From Mariniflexile sp044335535 (GTDB lineage: Bacteria; Bacteroidota; Bacteroidia; Flavobacteriales; Flavobacteriaceae), in the NCBI RefSeq assembly GCF_044335535.1, contig NZ_JBIQVZ010000001.1:682001-746000 (forward strand): a DNA stretch of 64,000 bases, in the 5' to 3' direction. Shown piece by piece: positions 43,850 through 53,992 of this stretch. A program made the translations under genes and the position numbers. The notes below the pieces were generated by a model that searched no databases, had not been told where the DNA came from, and worked only from the letters and a program-made list of their open reading frames with translations. Position 1 is the stretch's first letter. Each line of letters begins with the position of its first letter.

Positions 43850-46006
43850 TTAGTTTCCCGGTGCAAAGGGGAATTTTAATGATTGAAAATAGTCTAAAGT
43901 TTCCGTTGGTTTTTCAACACCTTCTGGCAATTCTTTACCCGAAAACTGCTGGAAATACAACAAACAAGCATCTCGCCACCATTTCGCTTCTTTATATTGA
44001 ATATGTAACAACATTTTAACATCATTAAATCGTCCTTCATCAACATACGATTCCATATCTTCCCAAGTGTTTATCATGGCTGCTACTTGATTAACACCTT
44101 CTTGATATTTTAATGCCATACCATTCCAAAGTGTTTCTCCGTTTTTTAGTTTATAATCCCATGACACATGATGAAACCAGAGTAGATCTTCTTCTGGACA
44201 GGTTTTAATATTATTAAATTTTGAAGCCACTTCGGGTGCATATTGTGCGGTTGCATTACTTCCTGTAGATGTGCGATCAAAACCAATTCCTAAAGAATCC
44301 GCTTTATGATAATATACCGGATTCCATTCGGGGCGCGAAAGATTGGATACCCAAGGCCCAGGACCATAATGATGTCCAGTATCCATAATATGGTGCAAGC
44401 CCAAAGGCGTCATGTAATTCACTACAGCTTCTCTAGAGTTTAGCATCATATTTTTAACAGGGTTCACAAAATTCTCGTTGTTAGAAAATGTTAATCGTAA
44501 CCATGAGTCGGCTATGGCTTCTGAAGTTAAATAAGGATTCCAGGCAAGTCTTCCAAAGCCATACCAATTGGCCTGAAGCATTGGATTCCCTGTCCAATTA
44601 ATAGCATTACCAATATTGCTAACCCCAGCAATGCCGGTTAATTTTTTGTTATGAAGCGATCCATCAATATCCTTGGCAACAGTAGATCCTTTGCCTTTTC
44701 TATAGGTATCTGATTTTAAAACTTCTTCAAATAATTTTGTTAGAAATATAGAATGGGTACTAAAACCTAAATATTCTTGGGTAATTTGAAACTCCATCAT
44801 TAATGGTGTTTTGGGCATTGAACCAAACATAGGATGAAATGGTTCGCGAGGTTGAAAATCTATCGCACCGTTTTTAACTTGAATAAGCACATTGTCTTTA
44901 AACTGTCCATCATAAGGCACAAACTCAGAAAAAGCCTGTTTAGCCCTATCTGTAGCATCGTGTTCTGAATACACAAAGGCACGCCACATAACAATACCTC
45001 CAAATGGTTCCAACGCAGCTGCTAGCATATTGGCACCATCTACATGGTTTCTATTGTAATTTTGCGGCCCTGGTTGTCCTTCAGAATTTGCTTTAACCAA
45101 AAAACCCCCAAAATCAGGAATCCGATTGTAAATTTCCTTGGTTTTATTACTCCACCATTTAATGACTTCTGGAGCATAAGGATCGGCTGTTTCTAATCCA
45201 CCAATTTCAATAGGTGCCGAAAAACGTGCTGTTAGATATACTTTTATTCCGTAAGGTCTAAAAATAGTCGCTAATGCTTCTACTTTTTCTAAATATTGTG
45301 GCGCTAGAATAAGAGCATTGGCATTTACATTATTTAAAACTGTTCCATTAATCCCTATGGATGCATTGGCTCGGGCATAATCTATATACCGTTGGTCTAT
45401 ATAATCCGGCAAACGATGCCAATCCCAAATGGAGGAACCTGCATAACCTCTTTCTACAGTTCTATCTAAATTATCCCAGTGGTTTAGTATACGGATTTTT
45501 AGTTTTGGTGAATCGATAATGTTTAACTTTTCTATGGATTTATTGGCTTGTAGCAATTGTAAAAAATTATAAACACCATACAGTACACCAACATCCGTTT
45601 TTCCGGTAATAACGATATGCTTTTCACCATTAATTAAAATGGTTTTAATTATGAAACCTTCATTATTTATTTCATTAAAAGCATTTCCAAATTGGCGTGT
45701 AATATCCTCATTTAAAGATGTTCTAGATCCAAACATTAAGGAGTTAGCTACCATATTTTCTGTATCAGCTAAAAATCCAGAACCAAGCATGCCATTCAAT
45801 CCCAATTCAAGTTCTTTTAAGCCAACTTTTATTGTTTCAGAATCTCCTAAAGGAATTATTCTTTTAATATTTGATTGATAACTTGATCGTATTTGTTCAT
45901 TTTCAATATAACTGTATTGTAACCATAACCGATATCCATTGTTCGAATAAGATTTAAAACAAACCAGAAATTGCAACACCAGTATTAGACCATACTTTTT
46001 TAACAT
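43850..46006 (-). CDS. GH67 alpha-glucuronidase
   Basis: About 718 residues from the ATG at 46006, which gives a clean signal peptide ('LKKYGLILVLQFLVCFKSYS'); the frame opens further upstream at 46045. GH67 features: 'RILNHWDNLDRTVERGYAGSS' (~165), 'FGGFLVKANSEGQPGP' (~300), 'HVDGANMLAAALEPFGGIVMWRAFVY', and the C-terminal 'PLGLHHIMDTGHHYGPGPWV'. It removes 4-O-methyl-glucuronic acid from the non-reducing end of xylo-oligosaccharides made by GH10. Divergent from GH3 with two palindromes in between. Confidence 0.95.
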   Translation of the reverse strand: MLKKYGLILVLQFLVCFKSYSNNGYRLWLQYSYIENEQIRSSYQSNIKRIIPLGDSETIKVGLKELELGLNGMLGSGFLADTENMVANSLMFGSRTSLNEDITRQFGNAFNEINNEGFIIKTILINGEKHIVITGKTDVGVLYGVYNFLQLLQANKSIEKLNIIDSPKLKIRILNHWDNLDRTVERGYAGSSIWDWHRLPDYIDQRYIDYARANASIGINGTVLNNVNANALILAPQYLEKVEALATIFRPYGIKVYLTARFSAPIEIGGLETADPYAPEVIKWWSNKTKEIYNRIPDFGGFLVKANSEGQPGPQNYNRNHVDGANMLAAALEPFGGIVMWRAFVYSEHDATDRAKQAFSEFVPYDGQFKDNVLIQVKNGAIDFQPREPFHPMFGSMPKTPLMMEFQITQEYLGFSTHSIFLTKLFEEVLKSDTYRKGKGSTVAKDIDGSLHNKKLTGIAGVSNIGNAINWTGNPMLQANWYGFGRLAWNPYLTSEAIADSWLRLTFSNNENFVNPVKNMMLNSREAVVNYMTPLGLHHIMDTGHHYGPGPWVSNLSRPEWNPVYYHKADSLGIGFDRTSTGSNATAQYAPEVASKFNNIKTCPEEDLLWFHHVSWDYKLKNGETLWNGMALKYQEGVNQVAAMINTWEDMESYVDEGRFNDVKMLLHIQYKEAKWWRDACLLYFQQFSGKELPEGVEKPTETLDYFQSLKFPFAPGN

Positions 46007-46118
46007 TGACTTTATTATGAAGCAAAAATTATTCATTCTAAACATATCACTAGTCTTAATTAATATAGAATTTATTTAAACTTTTCACAATTCCTATAAA
46101 TGTACAATTCATAATATC

Positions 46119-46135
46119 TACACTAATTTAGTGTA
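46119..46135. promoter_or_regulatory. 17-bp palindrome in the GH67/GH3 intergenic region
   Basis: TACACTAATTTAGTGTA is a perfect dyad around a central T, 113 bp upstream of the GH67 start. Possible operator, separate from the LacI-like site 24 bp away. Confidence 0.4.
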
Positions 46136-46158
46136 AAGATAAATATTTTTTTTAATTT

Positions 46159-46170
46159 GCAACCGGTTGC
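46159..46170. promoter_or_regulatory. LacI-type operator GCAACCGGTTGC
   Basis: A perfect 12-bp palindrome with the central CG and GCAA/TTGC ends typical of LacI-family operators, between divergent GH67 and GH3 genes. The LacI regulator at 50474-51502 is the natural candidate to bind it. No second exact copy was noticed in the window. Confidence 0.7.
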
Positions 46171-46258
46171 GTAAATTAAATGGATAATCTTATAAAAAAT
46201 AATTTTAAGTACTTTTATTGAATCTCGCGACTTAAACTTAATTAAATAGCCAACGACC

Positions 46259-48532
46259 ATGATAAAGACAGTTTTCAATTTTATTAATAAGTCAGTTTTC
46301 ATTTTACTAATTTTAGTATCATGTAAAAATGACAATTCAGAGACAATAAGCACTGTTGACAATAAATTTCCAACAACAAATTTTGAGTTTCCTTTTTATA
46401 ATCCCTCACTTTCTATTGATGAACGTGTACAAGATTTAATGTCTAGATTAACATTAGAAGAAAAGACAAACCAAATGATGAATTCTACTTCTAAAATTGA
46501 TCGCCTAAAAATCCCTCCTTACGATTATTGGAACGAAGCACTGCATGGGGTTGGTCGATCTTGTGTTGCTACCGTTTTTCCGCAAGCAATAGGTATAGGA
46601 GCTACTTTTGACACCAATTTAACATACAGGATATCTTCGGCTATTTCAGATGAAGCAAGGGCTTTATACAATACTGCTAGTGAAAAAGGATATTATAAAA
46701 AATATGGTGGCTTAACATTTTGGACTCCTAACATTAATATTTTTAGAGACCCTCGTTGGGGACGCGGACAGGAAACTTATGGCGAAGACCCTTATTTAAT
46801 AAGCATTATTGGAGCTTCTTTTGTTAAAGGTTTACAGGGTGACCATCCAAACTATTTAAAAACTGCTGCTTGTGCCAAACACTATGCTGTACATAGTGGC
46901 CCTGAAAAACTAAGACACGAATTTAATGCCGAGTCTAATCAAAAAGATTTATGGGAAACCTATTTACCCGCATTTGAGGCGTTAGTTGATGCCAAAGTAG
47001 AATCTATTATGTGTGCCTACAATAGTACAAATGGCGAACCTTGTTGTGCTAACAAATTTTTAATTTCGGAAGTACTGTTAGATAAATGGCAATTTAAAGG
47101 ACATGTTCTAACCGATTGTGGTGCCTTGGAAGACTTTTACAAACAACCCAGCGAAGGCGGTCACGGTATTGTAAAAACTCCAGCCGAGGCAGCTGCTTTG
47201 GCGGTTAAAAGTGGCATAAGTTTAAATTGCGGAAGTATTTACAGCTACTTACCCGAAGCCATTAAAACAGGTTTAATTACTGAAAAAGAGATAGACTCGC
47301 AACTAGCTAAATTATTACGCACACGCTTTAAATTAGGTCTTTTTGACCCCAAGGGCAGTAATCCTTATGATGCTATTTCAATAGATGTTGTAAATAGTGA
47401 AACCCATAGAGCCTTAGCAAAAGAAGTTGCTGTTAAAAGCATGGTTTTACTAAAAAATAATGGTGTTTTACCTCTTAAAAACGACCTGTCAAAGTATTTC
47501 GTTACAGGTCCAAATGCAGCAAATATTGATATTCTTTTAGGAAATTATTATGGTGTTAATCCTAAACTTGTTACCATTTTAGAAGGCATTGCAAACGCTA
47601 TAAATCCTGCTAGCCAAATACAATATAGATTGGGTTGTATGCTAAGCGAAATGCCTAAAAATCCCATAGATTGGGCTAGTGGAAACGCAGGTAATAGCGA
47701 TGTTACGTTGGCTGTATTAGGAATTTCCAGTTTATTGGAAGGCGAAGAAGGCGAATCTTTAGCATCAGCAACTGCGGGTGATAGACTGGATTACAATTTA
47801 CCTGAAAGCCAATTGGATTATTTAAGAAAATTACGAAAAGCCGCAGATAAAAACCCCGAAGACAAAAAACCAATTGTAGCCATTATTACGGGTGGCAGCC
47901 CCATGAACTTAGCCGAAGTGCATGAACTTGCCGATGCTGTTTTACTTGTTTGGTATCCTGGTGAAGAAGGTGGAACAGCCGTAGCCGATATTCTTTTTGG
48001 CAATGTATCACCTTCAGGTCGTTTACCAATTACGTTTCCAAAGTCGTTAGATCAATTACCCGATTACAATGATTACTCTATGAAAGGAAGAACCTATAAA
48101 TACATGAATCTAGACCCTATGTACCCTTTTGGTTTTGGTTTAAGTTACACTACTTTCTCTTATGGAAAAATTCAAACCACAACGCCAACTATTTCAAAAA
48201 AAGACAACTTAAAACTAAAAGTTACCATTACCAATTCGGGGAAAACAACTTCAGATGAAGTGGTTCAAATGTATATTTCAGATATAGAAGCATCTGTTAT
48301 AGTCCCTAATTTTCAGCTTATTAAAACAGAACGAATCAACTTAAAGTCCAATGAATCTAAAACTTTAGAATTCGAATTAACTCCCAAAGATTTCGAAATT
48401 GTTAAAAACGATGGCACAAGAACCATTGAAGCTGGCGAATTTAAAATTTACGTTGGTGGTTCTAGCCCCATGAAACGAAGCTTTGAATTGGGAGCACAAA
48501 ATATGTCTGAAACTATAATTGCAGTTAAATAA
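46259..48532 (+). CDS. GH3 beta-xylosidase (lipoprotein)
   Basis: 757 residues. Lipoprotein signal ('FILLILVSCKND'), GH3 N-terminal barrel ('ALHGVGRSCVATVFPQAIGIGATFD', 'ACAKHYAVHSGPE'), the nucleophile Asp in 'GHVLTDCGALEDF' (~290), a second alpha/beta domain ('LLKNNGVLPL'), and a C-terminal fibronectin-like domain. The sequence is closer to xylan beta-xylosidases than to beta-glucosidases by its 'RSCVATVFPQ' and 'TDCGA' motifs. Releases xylose outside the cytoplasm. Two bp ahead of the esterase gene. Confidence 0.92.
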   Translation: MIKTVFNFINKSVFILLILVSCKNDNSETISTVDNKFPTTNFEFPFYNPSLSIDERVQDLMSRLTLEEKTNQMMNSTSKIDRLKIPPYDYWNEALHGVGRSCVATVFPQAIGIGATFDTNLTYRISSAISDEARALYNTASEKGYYKKYGGLTFWTPNINIFRDPRWGRGQETYGEDPYLISIIGASFVKGLQGDHPNYLKTAACAKHYAVHSGPEKLRHEFNAESNQKDLWETYLPAFEALVDAKVESIMCAYNSTNGEPCCANKFLISEVLLDKWQFKGHVLTDCGALEDFYKQPSEGGHGIVKTPAEAAALAVKSGISLNCGSIYSYLPEAIKTGLITEKEIDSQLAKLLRTRFKLGLFDPKGSNPYDAISIDVVNSETHRALAKEVAVKSMVLLKNNGVLPLKNDLSKYFVTGPNAANIDILLGNYYGVNPKLVTILEGIANAINPASQIQYRLGCMLSEMPKNPIDWASGNAGNSDVTLAVLGISSLLEGEEGESLASATAGDRLDYNLPESQLDYLRKLRKAADKNPEDKKPIVAIITGGSPMNLAEVHELADAVLLVWYPGEEGGTAVADILFGNVSPSGRLPITFPKSLDQLPDYNDYSMKGRTYKYMNLDPMYPFGFGLSYTTFSYGKIQTTTPTISKKDNLKLKVTITNSGKTTSDEVVQMYISDIEASVIVPNFQLIKTERINLKSNESKTLEFELTPKDFEIVKNDGTRTIEAGEFKIYVGGSSPMKRSFELGAQNMSETIIAVK

Positions 48533-48534
48533 AA

Positions 48535-50472
48535 ATGAAAAAACTAAAAATTTTAATTAGCATTTTCCTTATTATTCAATCCACAAATTTAATTGGGCAA
48601 ATAAAGCTTCCTAAGTTAATAAGCGATGGTGTTATTCTACAGAGAGACGAAAAAGTAAAGGTTTGGGGTTGGGCCGCTCCAAATGAAAAAATCAAGTTGA
48701 TTTTCAAAACCAAAACCTATAATACAGAAGCAGATAATAGTGGCAACTGGCATATAATGTTACCTGAGCAAAAAGCTGGCGGACCATTTGAAATGGTTTT
48801 TATAGCAAGCAACGAAATAACAATTCAAGATATTTTATTTGGCGATGTTTGGGTCTGTTCCGGACAATCAAATATGGAACTGCCTATGGAACGTTTAAAA
48901 GAAAAATATGACGCTATAATAAAAAATGCTGCCAATACCTATATTCGTCAATTTTTAGTTCCAGACACTTATAATTTTAAAAAACCTCAAAAAGATTTTA
49001 AAGATGGTAGTTGGGTTTCAGCAACACCAAGTACAGTTCTTGAATTTTCTGGTGTCGCCTATTTTTTTGCTAAGGAAATTTATGAAAAGCACCAAATTCC
49101 TATTGGAATAATCAATTCTGCTTTAGGTGGTTCCCCAATTGAATCTTGGTTGAGTGATGATGCGCTTAAGGCTTTCCCTGAGTCTTATGAAGAAGTACAA
49201 AAATATAAAAATGACACCTTTATAGAATATATTGAGACTAGCGATAAAAAAAGAAGTGATGATTGGTATACGCTTTTAAATTCAAAAGACAAAGGTCTTT
49301 ACAATCACTGGGATTTACCTTCAGGTATCGATTTTAGTGATTGGGATGACATGGAAATACCCGGTTATTGGGCAGATTCCGCTCTTGGAAACGTCAATGG
49401 TGTTGTTTGGTTTAGCAAAGATATAATTGTACCAAAATCGATGCTTGGAAAATCTGCAAAACTATTTTTAGGTCGGATTGTTGACCAAGATTATGCTTAT
49501 ATAAATGGTGAATTTGTTGGAACCACAGGCTACCAATATCCACCGCGGAGATATGAGGTAAAACCAACTATTTTAAAAGAAGGGAAAAACACTATTTCAA
49601 TTCGGGTTATTAATAATATGGGAAGAGGTGGATTTGTTTTGGATAAACCTTATTATTTAGCTGTAGATAATGATACCATCGATTTAAAAGGCACATGGAA
49701 ATATAAATTAGGAACCACGATGCAACCATTACTAGAACCGACATTTATCCGTTGGAAACCAGAAGGTTTATACAACGCCATGATAGCCCCTCTAATTAAC
49801 TTAAAAATAAAAGGCGTTCTGTGGTATCAAGGTGAGTCAAATACCCATAATCCGGAACACTATGCAAAAACGCTTCCTGCACTTATAGCCGATTGGAGAA
49901 ATAAATGGCATCAAGGAAAATTCCCTTTTCTTTTTGTGCAACTAACAAACTTCATGGAAACTAACCCAGAACCAACAGAAAGTAATTGGGCACAATTAAG
50001 ACAATCGCAACTAGAATCATTGAAAGTTCCAAATACAGGTATGGCCGTCACAATAGACTTAGGTGAATGGAACGATATCCATCCTTTAAATAAAGAAGAT
50101 GTTGGTAAGCGTTTAGCACTATTGGCACGAAAAATGGTTTATGACGAAAAAACCATTCAGGCATCCAGTCCGTTACCATATAAAGCGACATTTAATGAAC
50201 ACAAGGTGATTATTTCATTTGAAAACAAAGGAAGTGACTTAATAATTAAAGGTGAAGATGATTTAAAAGGCTTTTCAATTTCAGATGATGGTGCGAACTT
50301 TGTTTGGGCAAAAGCTATTATTAAAAACAATAAGGTTGAAGTTTGGAACGAAAACGTAAAAAACCCAACGGTTGTTAGATATGCTTGGGCAGACAATCCT
50401 GATAATGCTAATTTATATTCAAAAGCGGGATTGCCATCTACACCTTTTGAAATAAAAAAGACAACTAGGTAA
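48535..50472 (+). CDS. SASA-family (sialate O-acetylesterase-like) carbohydrate esterase
   Basis: 645 residues with a signal peptide. Catalytic Ser in 'CSGQSNMELPM' (~112) and the second block 'GVLWYQGESNTHNPEHY' (~420), with 'WNDIHPLNKEDVGKRLALLA' giving the His. A jelly-roll domain resembling the GH2 sugar-binding fold is inserted around residues 260-390. Annotated family name is sialate O-acetylesterase, but here, between GH3 and other xylanolytic genes, deacetylation of acetyl-xylan oligosaccharides is more plausible (inference). Co-transcribed with GH3. Confidence 0.85.
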   Translation: MKKLKILISIFLIIQSTNLIGQIKLPKLISDGVILQRDEKVKVWGWAAPNEKIKLIFKTKTYNTEADNSGNWHIMLPEQKAGGPFEMVFIASNEITIQDILFGDVWVCSGQSNMELPMERLKEKYDAIIKNAANTYIRQFLVPDTYNFKKPQKDFKDGSWVSATPSTVLEFSGVAYFFAKEIYEKHQIPIGIINSALGGSPIESWLSDDALKAFPESYEEVQKYKNDTFIEYIETSDKKRSDDWYTLLNSKDKGLYNHWDLPSGIDFSDWDDMEIPGYWADSALGNVNGVVWFSKDIIVPKSMLGKSAKLFLGRIVDQDYAYINGEFVGTTGYQYPPRRYEVKPTILKEGKNTISIRVINNMGRGGFVLDKPYYLAVDNDTIDLKGTWKYKLGTTMQPLLEPTFIRWKPEGLYNAMIAPLINLKIKGVLWYQGESNTHNPEHYAKTLPALIADWRNKWHQGKFPFLFVQLTNFMETNPEPTESNWAQLRQSQLESLKVPNTGMAVTIDLGEWNDIHPLNKEDVGKRLALLARKMVYDEKTIQASSPLPYKATFNEHKVIISFENKGSDLIIKGEDDLKGFSISDDGANFVWAKAIIKNNKVEVWNENVKNPTVVRYAWADNPDNANLYSKAGLPSTPFEIKKTTR

Positions 50473-50473
50473 T

Positions 50474-51502
50474 CTAATTTCTTTTTGAAGATTCCCGAAC
50501 CAACACTTCGGTATTTAAAAAGGTAATTTCTTTAACCTCATCCCTTTTAGAAGACTTTAAATTTTTCAAAATAATTTCGGCAGAAGCTTGTCCCATTTTT
50601 TCAGCAGGATGTGTAATGGTTGATAAATTAGGGTCAATAATATGTGAAATTGGGTCGTTGTTAAAACCTATTACCGCCAATTCTTCAGGTACTTTAATAC
50701 CTCTTTTTTTAGCACATTGAATGGCACTCACTCCTAAAATATCACCTGGAGCAAAAATACCATCGGGCGGATTCTTTAAATCAAGAAGTTTATTGGTTGC
50801 TTTTTCTGCTTCTTCGTATGTTACTGCTTTAAGTTTAATAATTAGGTCGTCTTCAATAGGAAGGTTAGCTTCCTTTAAAGCGTCTAAATACCCCTTTTTT
50901 CTTTCATAATAGATGCTAAACTCAGAACCAGCCGTAAGATGGGCTATTCGTTTACATCCCTGTGAAATAAGATGCTTTGTTGCTTTATAGCCTGCTGCAT
51001 AGTTATCAATTACCACACGAAACGTATTAAAGGTTTTTGGCACCCTATCTACAAAAACCAATGGTGTATTACTATCCATAAATAACTGAAAATGAGAGGT
51101 GTCCTGGGTTTCCATAGCCAACGAGCAGATAACACCACTTACCCTGTTATTATATAAAGATTGGGTCATACTCACTTCTTGCTCGTAAGAATCGTGAGAT
51201 TGCATAATAACTACATTGTAACCTGCTTTTTGAGCTGCTATTTCTATACCACTAATTAAGGAAGATAAGAAGGGTTGCGTAATAGTTGGCAATAAAACAC
51301 CTATGGTTTTTGTTTTTTTACTTCGTAAGCTAGCCGCTAAATTATTGGGGCGATACCCCATTTCCTTAGCCGTTTTCTTAACCTTTTCAATCGTTTTTTT
51401 ACTAATACTATGATGGTCTTTTAACGCTCTGGAAATAGTTGAAGTTGCTAAATTTAACTTATCTGCTATGTCGTAGATAGTAACTTCGGTGTACTCTTTC
51501 AT
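50474..51502 (-). CDS. LacI-family transcriptional regulator
   Basis: 342 residues. N-terminal HTH 'TIYDIADKLNLATSTISRALKDHHSISKKT' with hinge 'YRPNNLAASLRSKKTKTIGV', then a periplasmic-binding-like sugar domain ('GYKATKHLISQGCKRIAHLTAG', 'FNNDPISHIIDPNLSTI'). It probably represses the xylan genes and binds the GCAACCGGTTGC operator. Convergent with the esterase gene (1 bp between the stops). Confidence 0.92.
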   Translation of the reverse strand: MKEYTEVTIYDIADKLNLATSTISRALKDHHSISKKTIEKVKKTAKEMGYRPNNLAASLRSKKTKTIGVLLPTITQPFLSSLISGIEIAAQKAGYNVVIMQSHDSYEQEVSMTQSLYNNRVSGVICSLAMETQDTSHFQLFMDSNTPLVFVDRVPKTFNTFRVVIDNYAAGYKATKHLISQGCKRIAHLTAGSEFSIYYERKKGYLDALKEANLPIEDDLIIKLKAVTYEEAEKATNKLLDLKNPPDGIFAPGDILGVSAIQCAKKRGIKVPEELAVIGFNNDPISHIIDPNLSTITHPAEKMGQASAEIILKNLKSSKRDEVKEITFLNTEVLVRESSKRN

Positions 51503-51564
51503 CCTTTTATCAAAATAATTAAATCAAATATACATTTTTTAAACAAATTATATTTTATATTTAA

Positions 51565-52222
51565 TACACCAATTTAAACCCAATTCTAGCAGGCTTTTAT
51601 CCAGATCCAAGTATATGTACAGTAAACGGGAAATTTCACTTAATCACATCTTTATTTACCTACTTTTCAGGAATACCTGTGTTTGAAAGTACAGATCTAA
51701 TAAGCCGGAAACAAATTGGGCATGGTATAACAAGAAAAAAACAAGGAGTTTTTTTTAGTCAAGGTGTTTCTAAAGGCATATTTGCACCAACTATTCGATA
51801 TAACAATGGTACATTCTATGTTATTTGTACTAATGGCTTCAAAAGAAAAAATAGTGCCAATAACTGGCAATTTTATAGATACATTACACACAGTAGGTTT
51901 GGTCGCTTTTCAAAATGAAAAAAATTATTTATTAATTGGCAAACGATTAAATAAAGATAAAAAAGAAGATATTTTTGTTAAAAAAAGTAACACATCTCTA
52001 AACGAAAGTCAGCCAACTATTATAGCTAGATAGATTTTAAGCACAAAATATTCCGATTTGTTTTTAAGAATAGGAAGCTACAAAGGTTTATATAATTTTT
52101 ATTATAAAACTTCAGAAAAATCGGAATGGATTCTTTTAGTAGACAAAGTTGATGCTTCTGTTTTAAGCACCAAAGAAGCCAAAGGTTTTGTTGGTACTTA
52201 TTTGGACATATTGCCTCACTAA
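51565..52222 (+). pseudogene. Remnant of a GH43 beta-xylosidase (internal deletion, stop codons)
   Basis: From 51565 the frame reads 'NPILAGFYPDPSICTVNGKFHLITS' and 'GIFAPTIRYNNGTFYVICTN', the first propeller blades of a two-domain GH43 xylosidase. After ~51835 the sequence jumps, in another frame, to 'GLVAFQNEKNYLLIGKR' (C-terminal beta-sandwich). It then passes an in-frame TAG at 52031-52033 and ends 'ASVLSTKEAKGFVGTYL' at TAA 52220-52222. Roughly 300 central residues are missing and there is no start codon. Clearly non-functional. Confidence 0.88.
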
Positions 52223-52239
52223 ATCATTTTTAAGGTTAA

Positions 52240-52307
52240 CTCTGGCAGGGTTTAAAACCCTGCCAGAGCTATTTATTTTAAGGATGTAGGTTTGGAACCC
52301 TACCAGG
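52240..52307. repeat. Two palindromes after the GH43 remnant
   Basis: 52240-52268: CTCTGGCAGGGTTT and AACCCTGCCAGAG arms, a perfect hairpin. 52286-52307: a weaker one (GTAGGTTT ... AACCCTAC). They resemble the ilvC-ilvA and lspA-galE palindromes in layout (GGTTTnAAACC core) with changed arm sequences. Confidence 0.65.
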
Positions 52308-52318
52308 CTTAATATATT

Positions 52319-53992
52319 CTATGTAAAGTATGTTAGGACGCCAACAACTATAAGAACCAGTAGTATAGACAAAACAACATCTATAGTATCATAACTACCT
52401 TTATTAGCTGCTTTTTGTTCTTCAGAAAGCGTTCCAAATGCTAATCCTTTTATAGTTTCATAATTAGGTGCTTGCGACATCATACTAACTGAAATACAAA
52501 TAAACACCGAAAAAACAAACATAAATATAGCCATATGCGCAAAATTAATGGTTGCAAATGCATAGGCAATACCTTCTACCGATTCACCTGCTACAATTTG
52601 AGGTTGATAGTATATTTCACTTCCTAACCTTAAAATTAAAAGCACCAACCCTGTTAACAAAGTGGTAATTGCCGCTGTTGAATTAACGCGTTTCCAAATA
52701 ATACCCAACAAAAATACCGCTGTTACAGGAGGCGCGATATACGATTGTACATTTTGAAGGTACTGGTACATAACACCACCACCAATTTTTTCCATAATTG
52801 GTATCCAAATAATACCTAAAACCACAATAAAACCAGTTGCTATTTTACCTGTTCTTACCAACACGTTTTCAGTTTTTTCTGGATACAGTTTTTTATAAAT
52901 ATCAATAGTAAAAATAGTTGAACATGAGTTGAAAACCGAGGCCAAAGAACTCATTAAAGCTGCCATTAATCCGCCAGCTACCAAACCTTTTAGACCAACA
53001 GGTAATAGTGTTTTAACTAACATGGGGAAAGCTCTATCGGCTTTTTCAACTGAAAACACCTCTGGATTTTGTATGGTTAAAGCAAATGCAATAATACCAG
53101 GTACCAAGAAAATTAATATAGGAAGTAATTTTAAATAAGCGCCAAAAATGGCTCCACGCCTGCCTATTTTAATATTATTGGCTGCCAATGTACGTTGTAC
53201 AATATATTGGTCGGTACACCAATACCAAATACCTACAATCGTTCCGCCTATTAGCAAGCCTGTCCATGGAAATTGCGGATCGTTCATAGGACGCCACATA
53301 TTAAAATGTTCCGGACTTACCGCAGTAACAGTGTCTCTTAATTGTGCCCAACCTCCCACTTCTTGCAATCCTAAATAGGTAATAACAACCGAACCAAAAA
53401 TTAAAATAACAGTTTGAAGCGTTTCGGTATAAATTACGGCTTTCATCCCTCCTATAACGGTATAAATACCTGTAAAAATTACGATTCCAATAGCACCGTA
53501 CCAAAACGGAATGCCTAAAAGCTCTGAAACCACAATACCACCTGCATAAATAGTTACCGATACTTTTGTAAGTACATAAGCTACTAATGAGAACAATGAT
53601 AAGAACCATCGAGACCGGCTATCAAATCGTTTTTCTAAAAACTCAGGCATGGTAAAAGCACCACTTCTAATATAAAATGGCAAAAACAGCCATCCTAAAA
53701 GCAAAACTATCCAAGCATGTAGTTCGTAATGAGCCATAGGTGTACCCGATTCGAAACCAGTTCCTGCAAGTCCTACAACATGTTCGGACCCGATATTGGA
53801 AGCGAAAATCGATGCCCCAATTACAAACCATCCTACGTTTCTACCTGCTAAAAAATAATCTTCGGTGTTTTTGTTTTTTTGAAGAACAACCCAAACGGCC
53901 ACCGCAATAAGTGCAAGGAAATAAATTCCTAAAACAGCCCAATCCAGGTTTTCCAAAACCGATTGTTGCATAGCTAAAAAGTAATGTTTCAT
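52319..53992 (-). CDS. Sodium:solute symporter (SSS family), likely xylose/sugar:Na+ symporter
   Basis: 557 residues, about 14 membrane segments. 'FLAGRNVGWFVIGASIFASNIGSEHVVGLAG' (~50-80) and 'GLVAGGLMAALMSSLASVFNSCSTIFTIDIYKKLYP' (~340) are typical of the SGLT-like branch. It precedes xylA and xylB in the same direction and very likely takes up xylose or another monosaccharide. Its 5' leader is the conserved repeat (copy 3). Confidence 0.88.
   Translation of the reverse strand: MKHYFLAMQQSVLENLDWAVLGIYFLALIAVAVWVVLQKNKNTEDYFLAGRNVGWFVIGASIFASNIGSEHVVGLAGTGFESGTPMAHYELHAWIVLLLGWLFLPFYIRSGAFTMPEFLEKRFDSRSRWFLSLFSLVAYVLTKVSVTIYAGGIVVSELLGIPFWYGAIGIVIFTGIYTVIGGMKAVIYTETLQTVILIFGSVVITYLGLQEVGGWAQLRDTVTAVSPEHFNMWRPMNDPQFPWTGLLIGGTIVGIWYWCTDQYIVQRTLAANNIKIGRRGAIFGAYLKLLPILIFLVPGIIAFALTIQNPEVFSVEKADRAFPMLVKTLLPVGLKGLVAGGLMAALMSSLASVFNSCSTIFTIDIYKKLYPEKTENVLVRTGKIATGFIVVLGIIWIPIMEKIGGGVMYQYLQNVQSYIAPPVTAVFLLGIIWKRVNSTAAITTLLTGLVLLILRLGSEIYYQPQIVAGESVEGIAYAFATINFAHMAIFMFVFSVFICISVSMMSQAPNYETIKGLAFGTLSEEQKAANKGSYDTIDVVLSILLVLIVVGVLTYFT

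Noticed and set aside
46123..46362. Minus-strand ORF over the GH3 start
   Set aside because: It covers the operator region and the GH3 signal peptide; no family features.
51679..52033. Two small overlapping ORFs as real genes
   Set aside because: Both are pieces of the decayed GH43 gene in different frames.
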